Under the pieces are notes generated by a model. It made no database searches and was not told the DNA's origin. It saw only the letters and a list, made by a program, of their open reading frames with translations. From Phaseolus vulgaris (lineage: Eukaryota; Streptophyta; Magnoliopsida; Fabales; Fabaceae): a stretch of DNA of 64,000 nucleotides. Each line of letters starts with the position of its first letter. Position 1 is the stretch's first letter. Positions 58,983-64,000 of this stretch are shown here, piece by piece. Position numbers and translations under genes: made by a program. The stretch covers positions 9,307,335-9,371,334 of the forward strand of contig NC_023754.2 in the NCBI RefSeq assembly GCF_000499845.2, read 5' to 3'.

Positions 58983-59926
58983 CATTGGTGCAAAAAAGCA
59001 AAACGAGTGCAACTATTTTACATTTATAAGGGCGACTATATAACCGCATTTGATGAGAACACATTTGTAAATCGAAGAGATAAGAAGGCGGCTATATAGC
59101 CGCATTCGTAAATTCGATTTATAAATGCGACTATTTACATAGCCGCATTTATAAATCACATTTACAAGAGACGTTTAGGATTCCTTTTCTTTTTCGCTGT
59201 TGATTGGGTTTCTAATCAAAGTTCTCAACTTTGATATTTTCCGAAGAACATGGTCATTATTGTAGCATTTCTTTTGATCTCTTGGGGCATCCATATCATA
59301 CCTCTTTGTATTTCATCCCAATGGAAGTCCAAAAAACGCAAATAAAAATTCCACAATGAAACGAAAATATATGATGGAGCAAGGTGGCAACAACGACAAG
59401 GAAGGCATAATAGAAAGCAAACAAAAACCTTCCTAATGAAGCATGACCTTAGTAATAGCATAAGACAAAACATAAGAGAACGCAAAACATACAAAAATCA
59501 ATGGTGAAGAAGAAGAGAGGAAGACAATGTTTACCGATGGCACGAAGACAATGCAAAGAAGAGAGGAAGCACATAAGAGAAACGAAGCGCAAGAGAAAGG
59601 AGAGTATCAAAACGAAAGTGACGCGTTTCTAAATTAGGGTTAAAAAGGTTTTAAGAAGGCGACTATTTGTAAAGCCGTATTCGTAAATCAAGCATTTGAT
59701 TTACAAGGACGACTATACAAATAGATGCCCTTGTAAATCAAAATGCTTTGATATACAAATAGCCGCCCTTGTAAATCCAAACGCTTGATTTACAAGTGCG
59801 ACTTTACTAATAATCGCACTTGTAAATGAACTTAATTACAAAAATGTCATCGTGTTTTTAACAAAAGTGTTTGAGCGCAAAGTTGCACTAAATAAACCAC
59901 ACTTGTTTATGCATTTTGCACTAGTG
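58983..59926. mobile_element. Non-autonomous CACTA-like element with GCGACTATNTGTA repeats
   Basis: The right end is GCATTTTGCACTAGTG. The left end, CATTGGTGCAAAAAAGC, is its decayed inverse. Flanking triplets TGT and TAT match at two of three positions. Inside both ends are repeated units near GCGACTATTTGTA and ATAGCCGC with TTTACAAATGC in both orientations (59023-59165, 59656-59828). The middle has no transposase. Confidence 0.7.
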
Positions 59927-61098
59927 TATGGATGTGTTATGTTTTGTTTGGTTTTCTTAATTTAATGTATACTATGTTTTTGGAATATGCGTAAGAGTTG
60001 ATAGAGAATGGTGAAGTTATTTTGTATACGAATTAAAATATTCTTGAAATATTTTTATTATATTAATTTTTTCTTTGTTAATAAAAAAAGATATCGTTAT
60101 TATAATTTGATCTTATTTTTAGTTGATGAAGGATTTTTAATATATTCTTTCATGTCAAGCAATGAACATCTTAAAATAAAACTAATTATTTATGAATGGA
60201 TTAACGGAAGTTGGTTAAGAAGTAAATCATATTCAACATTACAAAAACATACTTTATTACCATATTAGAAAATGAATTTTAAATTCAACTCAATATTACA
60301 ATATTAACATAATTTTTTTTTTCATTTCTCATATTTAAAAATTTATATATGAAGACACAGAGATCTTGATCCTAACACATGCATGAAATGTTGATCCTTC
60401 TTTCCCTAAACTCTTCCAAGTTTTGTTGCAACACGTCGAAGCAATTTTTTCAATGCTTCATTTTCCTTTGGTGTCATTGAAATGTGAGTGTGATAGAGGA
60501 AGATGAAATTAAAAGGTTGAGTGGTGTTCATGGTGGTAGCGGGTATTTGACGTTCATGTATGTTTCTTTGTTTTGTACTTTCATTCATACGTCTTCTCTC
60601 ATGCATTGGGTCCTTACATTTGACTCGTCACTTCCCTCTACCGTCACATCCATTTAATCTAAACGCGCTTTTTTAATAGTGTACGGCCAAAATTTAAAAA
60701 ATGTACGGTATAATAATTATTTTTGTTCAGCAACTGCGTGTGGCCATCACAATTCTGTTTGTTAGAAATTATAGTTAAGTCAATTAAGAATCAAGTATAT
60801 AATCTTTTAGATATTATACTCAACTCAAAATTTTAAATATTGAATTTGTGAGTATTTTTTTTTGTTTGATCTACATATTTTTTCTCAATAAAAAAATTTC
60901 ACATTCATTGTTTTATCACTTTTTAAAAAAAAAATCTCTTTTTTTCACATTAGAACATGTTTTTAAAGGGTACGTAGAAGTAATTTTACAAGATAAAATA
61001 TTCTATTTTACTTCTTTATTAGAGATTTTGTTTTCTTTCTTATTTTAGCTACTTAAGATGTATATTTTTTACTTTCTCATTTGATATATTTTGATCAT
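59927..61098. other. AT-rich spacer
   Basis: No gene could be supported. A minus-strand open frame at 60406-60606 opens MHERRRMNESTKQRNIHERQ and ends KKLLRRVATKLGRV. It is basic and short and matches no family I know. Confidence 0.45.
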
Positions 61099-61481
61099 CA
61101 CTACAAGAAAATCATTAAATAAAAACTAATTCTAAAAATAAAAAATAATTAGTTTCTATATTGACTAAATTAGAGACCAATTTAGAAACTAAAAAAATTA
61201 TTGATTTCTAAATTAGTTTCTATTATTGTTAAATAATTTCTAAATTTGTATCTAAATTAGCTACTAAGGTTTTTGCTATGAAATTTAGAATCTAAATAAT
61301 TGATAATTAAAACATTGGTAGCTAATTAGATACCAATTTAGAAACTATTTATCAATAATAAAAACTAATTTAGAAACCAATATTTTTTTAGTCTCTAAAA
61401 TAGTATCTAATTTAGTCACTATAACAACAAATTATTTTTTGTCTATAAAATTGGTTTCTATTCAATGATTTTCTTGTAGTG
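61099..61481. mobile_element. CACTA-type MITE, 383 bp, intact ends
   Basis: The terminal inverted repeat is CACTACAAGAAAATCATT at the left and its exact inverse at the right. The whole element is a long imperfect palindrome (CTAAATTAGAGACC / GGTCTCTAATTTAG-like arms) able to fold into one hairpin. No coding sequence. The flanking triplets CAT and GAC do not match, so the target duplication is lost or altered. It is the best-preserved of five recognisable copies here. Confidence 0.88.
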
Positions 61482-61686
61482 GACTTACGGAAATAGGTTT
61501 AAATAACTCACTCATTGTTTTAATACCTTATTAAAAATAGATTTATACATAATACTAATTATACCATTAACCATTAATTTGAATTGATGTTACACATTTA
61601 CTCGATATCAAAGAGTGTTAATATCAAGGAGTCCTAAGAGATATTGAATATTAAACTCATATTGGAGACGTGCATCAGGAAATATT

Positions 61687-62637
61687 TGTTGGAATTATAG
61701 GCCTTTAAACAAGAAGGGGGGTGAATATATTTTCGCAAATTCTTGGCAAAAATGAATATTAACGCAGAATCACAGAAGAAGCAATTAGAAAAGCCAATCA
61801 ACAAAACTGTTTTAATTTGATTCCAGAAAATCAATCGATTGCTTTTATCAGTACTTTGAAAAATCACATATCAAATAGTTTTATAAGTAGTGAGAGATAG
61901 AGAGATTGAACACACAAGGGTTATACTGGTTCACTCTTAACTTGAGCTACATCCAATCCACAAAAACCCCTAGGTATTTCACTAAGCAATCAAATACATA
62001 TTACACAACACAAGCACCAAAGAGGTGATCTTGAACCCTTCAAGAACACTCACCCTCTTTGAAACAGAACCACTATAGATCATAACACCCTCTGCCTGTA
62101 GACATCAATTTCTCACACTTTTACAAAATGAATTAAGGAACAACAAAGAATAGGAAGGATCACACCATATACAAAAATGAATACAACAGAACCTACTTCA
62201 CTCTTAATCAATGCAAAGCTCTTAACAATCCTGCAATCTTTGGAAAATCTATTTGATCTTTTGTAATCTGATCTCTCTCTCAAATTAGAGATTCAAAAAC
62301 CAATTATATAGCCTAAAAAACCAAAACATATTTGAAATAAGCAAAAACAGTTTTAACAGATTTAACCAATTTTGTTATGTTTTCAAAAAATCAATCGATT
62401 GATCCTTTCCAAAACTACCAAGTTTAAAACAACCGATTGAAACGATAAATCAACATGTTATTTTTCACTTACTTTGAAAAACACTTTTTCTTTTAAAGAA
62501 CATGGTTGATTTAGTTTTGGATCAAGCTAAGAGTGGATTGACAAATTCTAATCTACCCAGAACCCATGCCACAAGCAACAACCTAGTCTTTAAGCAATCT
62601 TCATAGATTTGGAGACATCAAAGCTTCAAGTTCAACA
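61687..62637 (-). mobile_element. Solo Copia LTR (family B), minus orientation
   Basis: On the plus strand it reads TGTTGGAATTATAGGCCTTT to CAAGTTCAACA, the inverse of the LTR at 40351-41418. It is flanked by ATATT at 61682-61686 and 62638-62642. Length is 951 bp. It keeps decayed forms of the AACCGATTGTTT motif. Confidence 0.9.
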
Positions 62638-62642
62638 ATATT

Positions 62643-63813
62643 CGCTTTGTAGTGATGAGATCTTCTCGATCTATATATGAACAATTGACGTCCATCGTGA
62701 AGTCGAGGAGGACTAAGAAGACTTTATGGGAATTGTGAGAAACAAAACTAGCAAACAAAGAACGACGAGGGAGAATGATTTATGTAGCCCTACTTATGGT
62801 CCTTTAGAGAGATGGCCAAAATGAAGTCAAAAAGCGAAGAAGAAATTTGAGCTCTCCAACATGAGAATGAGGAGATGAGAAAGATGTTGGACGAGGGGTC
62901 ACGGGCACCCTACAACAACGAATCTGACCAGGATATACCCACAAAGATAACCTAAGTGACGTTCCCATTCGTCATGATCCGACGACTAAAAATTGGTGGC
63001 TAGAAGATCGAATCCAGGCCGAATACTTCGACCCATATTTTCGAGATAGTGGGAGGAGTTTGTCGAAACCCCTTCATCATGGAATAGTGGAAGCCCAGCT
63101 GCCTACAAGTTGGAATGGATTAAGCATAGATAGATATGACGAAGTGATCGATCCTGACGAGCACATCGATGTTAACACGACACATATTAGCTTATACACC
63201 ATGGATGACAACGTCATGTGCAGAGTCTTCCTAACATCCCTAAAGGGAGGAGCCCTCAATTAGTTTACTTGAACTCCTCTATATGTCAATTGATTGCTTT
63301 GAGACATTGATAGCCAAGTTTGGGAGCAATTTGCGAAAAATTGACCTCACAACCTCACCTCAATAACCCTAGTAAATGTTTGCTAAGAAAAGGGAGAGTA
63401 AGTGTGCTTATTCATGGAAAGGTTCGAGAATATAGCTTTAAATATTCAAAAACTTATTCCCGATGTAACCCTGCACCACACGGTAATGATCTTAAGGTTG
63501 AGACTTTTTGTCGATAACCTATGCAAGAAGTTAGTCGTTGACTTAGACGAGCTACGAAGGACGGCTGCAAAATTCATGTAGCTGGAAGAGTTGCGTGAGT
63601 TTAGAAACAATGCTCGGGCTGAGATGCTTCCAAACAAGAAAGAGGTTGAGAAGTAAGGCCGACATCAAAGCGATACCAAGAGAGAAAATTAGGGAACAAT
63701 AAGAGATAAACTGCAAAGAAGGAGGCCAAGAAGATACAATTGAAAGGTAAAGTTGAGAGCCTTTCATCAAGGTGATTTCGTGTGGCAGATACACAGTGGT
63801 GCAAGGAAAAATG
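62643..63813 (+). pseudogene. Ty3/gypsy gag fragment joined to an integrase-like tail
   Basis: Readable Gag pieces in order: a coiled-coil-like start near 62820-62900 (ENEEMRKMLDEGSRAPY), LPTSWNGLSIDRYDEVIDPD and MCRVFLTSLKGGALN at 63105-63260, then VREYSFKYSKTY, DLDELRRTAAKF-like and QLEELREFRNNARAEM to about 63635. After that, KVKLRAFHQGDFVWQIHSGA at 63745-63805 looks like the C-terminal part of a gypsy integrase. If so, protease and reverse transcriptase have been deleted. Many stops make it non-functional. It is cut at 63814 by a Copia LTR and disrupted at its 5' end by the solo LTR. Confidence 0.7.
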
Positions 63814-64000
63814 TGTTGAACCAAGTGGTGTTCAAGCTTTGACGAATCCAAACCCTTTGAAGGATGTTGAAGCCTTGGCTGAGCTTGCTATTGCTGTGCT
63901 GTTTTAGTTTAGTTATGGGGTAGTTTGAGTGTTGTAATCCACCCCTTGATTAAATCTAAAGCATAGGCATTCTCAATCTTTTTGAAAGAAAAATGTTTTT
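63814..64000 (+). mobile_element. Start of a family A Copia LTR, cut by the window edge
   Basis: TGTTGAACCAAGTGGTGTTC, followed by sequence matching 1077 onward and 26615 onward with scattered substitutions. Whether it is a solo LTR or a full element cannot be seen. Confidence 0.85.

Noticed and set aside
60406..60606. Short basic minus-strand ORF as a signalling peptide gene
   Set aside because: It has no signal peptide and no known peptide motif at the C-terminus. A chance ORF is more likely.

Overview
This is nuclear DNA from a flowering plant, most likely a papilionoid legume near Phaseolus or Vigna. The evidence is a spliced NAC gene with GT-AG introns, AT-rich spacers, CACTA elements with their MITEs, L1-type LINEs, a Sirevirus-like Copia element and Ty3/gypsy elements with an antisense ORF. 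The legume assignment is inferred from the look of the repeats, not from a search. I see one host gene likely to work; almost everything else recognisable is transposon-derived.

Layout. 1-772 is the end of a CACTA transposon. 1057-12495 is a nest: a solo LTR (TSD CCCTT) split by a nearly intact 10.3-kb Copia element (2010-12306, TSD TAAAC) carrying gag, pol and a third ORF. 13.8-18.5 kb is a decayed L1-type LINE ending in a poly(A) tail. 19256-19963 is a solo LTR. 20361-24707 on the minus strand is a three-exon NAC gene of the NAC042/JUNGBRUNNEN1 type. 25956-34119 is a degenerate CACTA element holding a broken transposase, a C48-peptidase-like tail and a nested Copia derivative that kept gag but lost pol (26595-29795, TSD CGCAC).

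34.2-35.2 kb holds a LINE tail and an RNase H-like fragment. 35.2-39.8 kb is AT-rich spacer with simple repeats. 39879-46991 is a Ty3/gypsy element without pol. It has a broken gag, a 55-bp tandem array, an antisense ORF, and a solo Copia LTR inside its 5' LTR. 47-54.6 kb is spacer with CACTA-type MITEs. 54.66-57.87 kb is a second LINE remnant split by a 1.6-kb CACTA derivative (TSD AGA). Another non-autonomous CACTA derivative (58983-59926), an intact-ended MITE (61099-61481), a minus-strand solo LTR (TSD ATATT), a gypsy fragment and the start of another Copia LTR close the window.

Together these show repeated nested insertion followed by LTR-LTR recombination (four solo LTRs) and internal deletion (three elements that kept gag but lost most or all of pol). 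The NAC gene sits in an island of about 6 kb (19964-25955) free of large elements, with one MITE remnant in its second intron. I found no tRNA, rRNA, CRISPR or bacterial-type feature.
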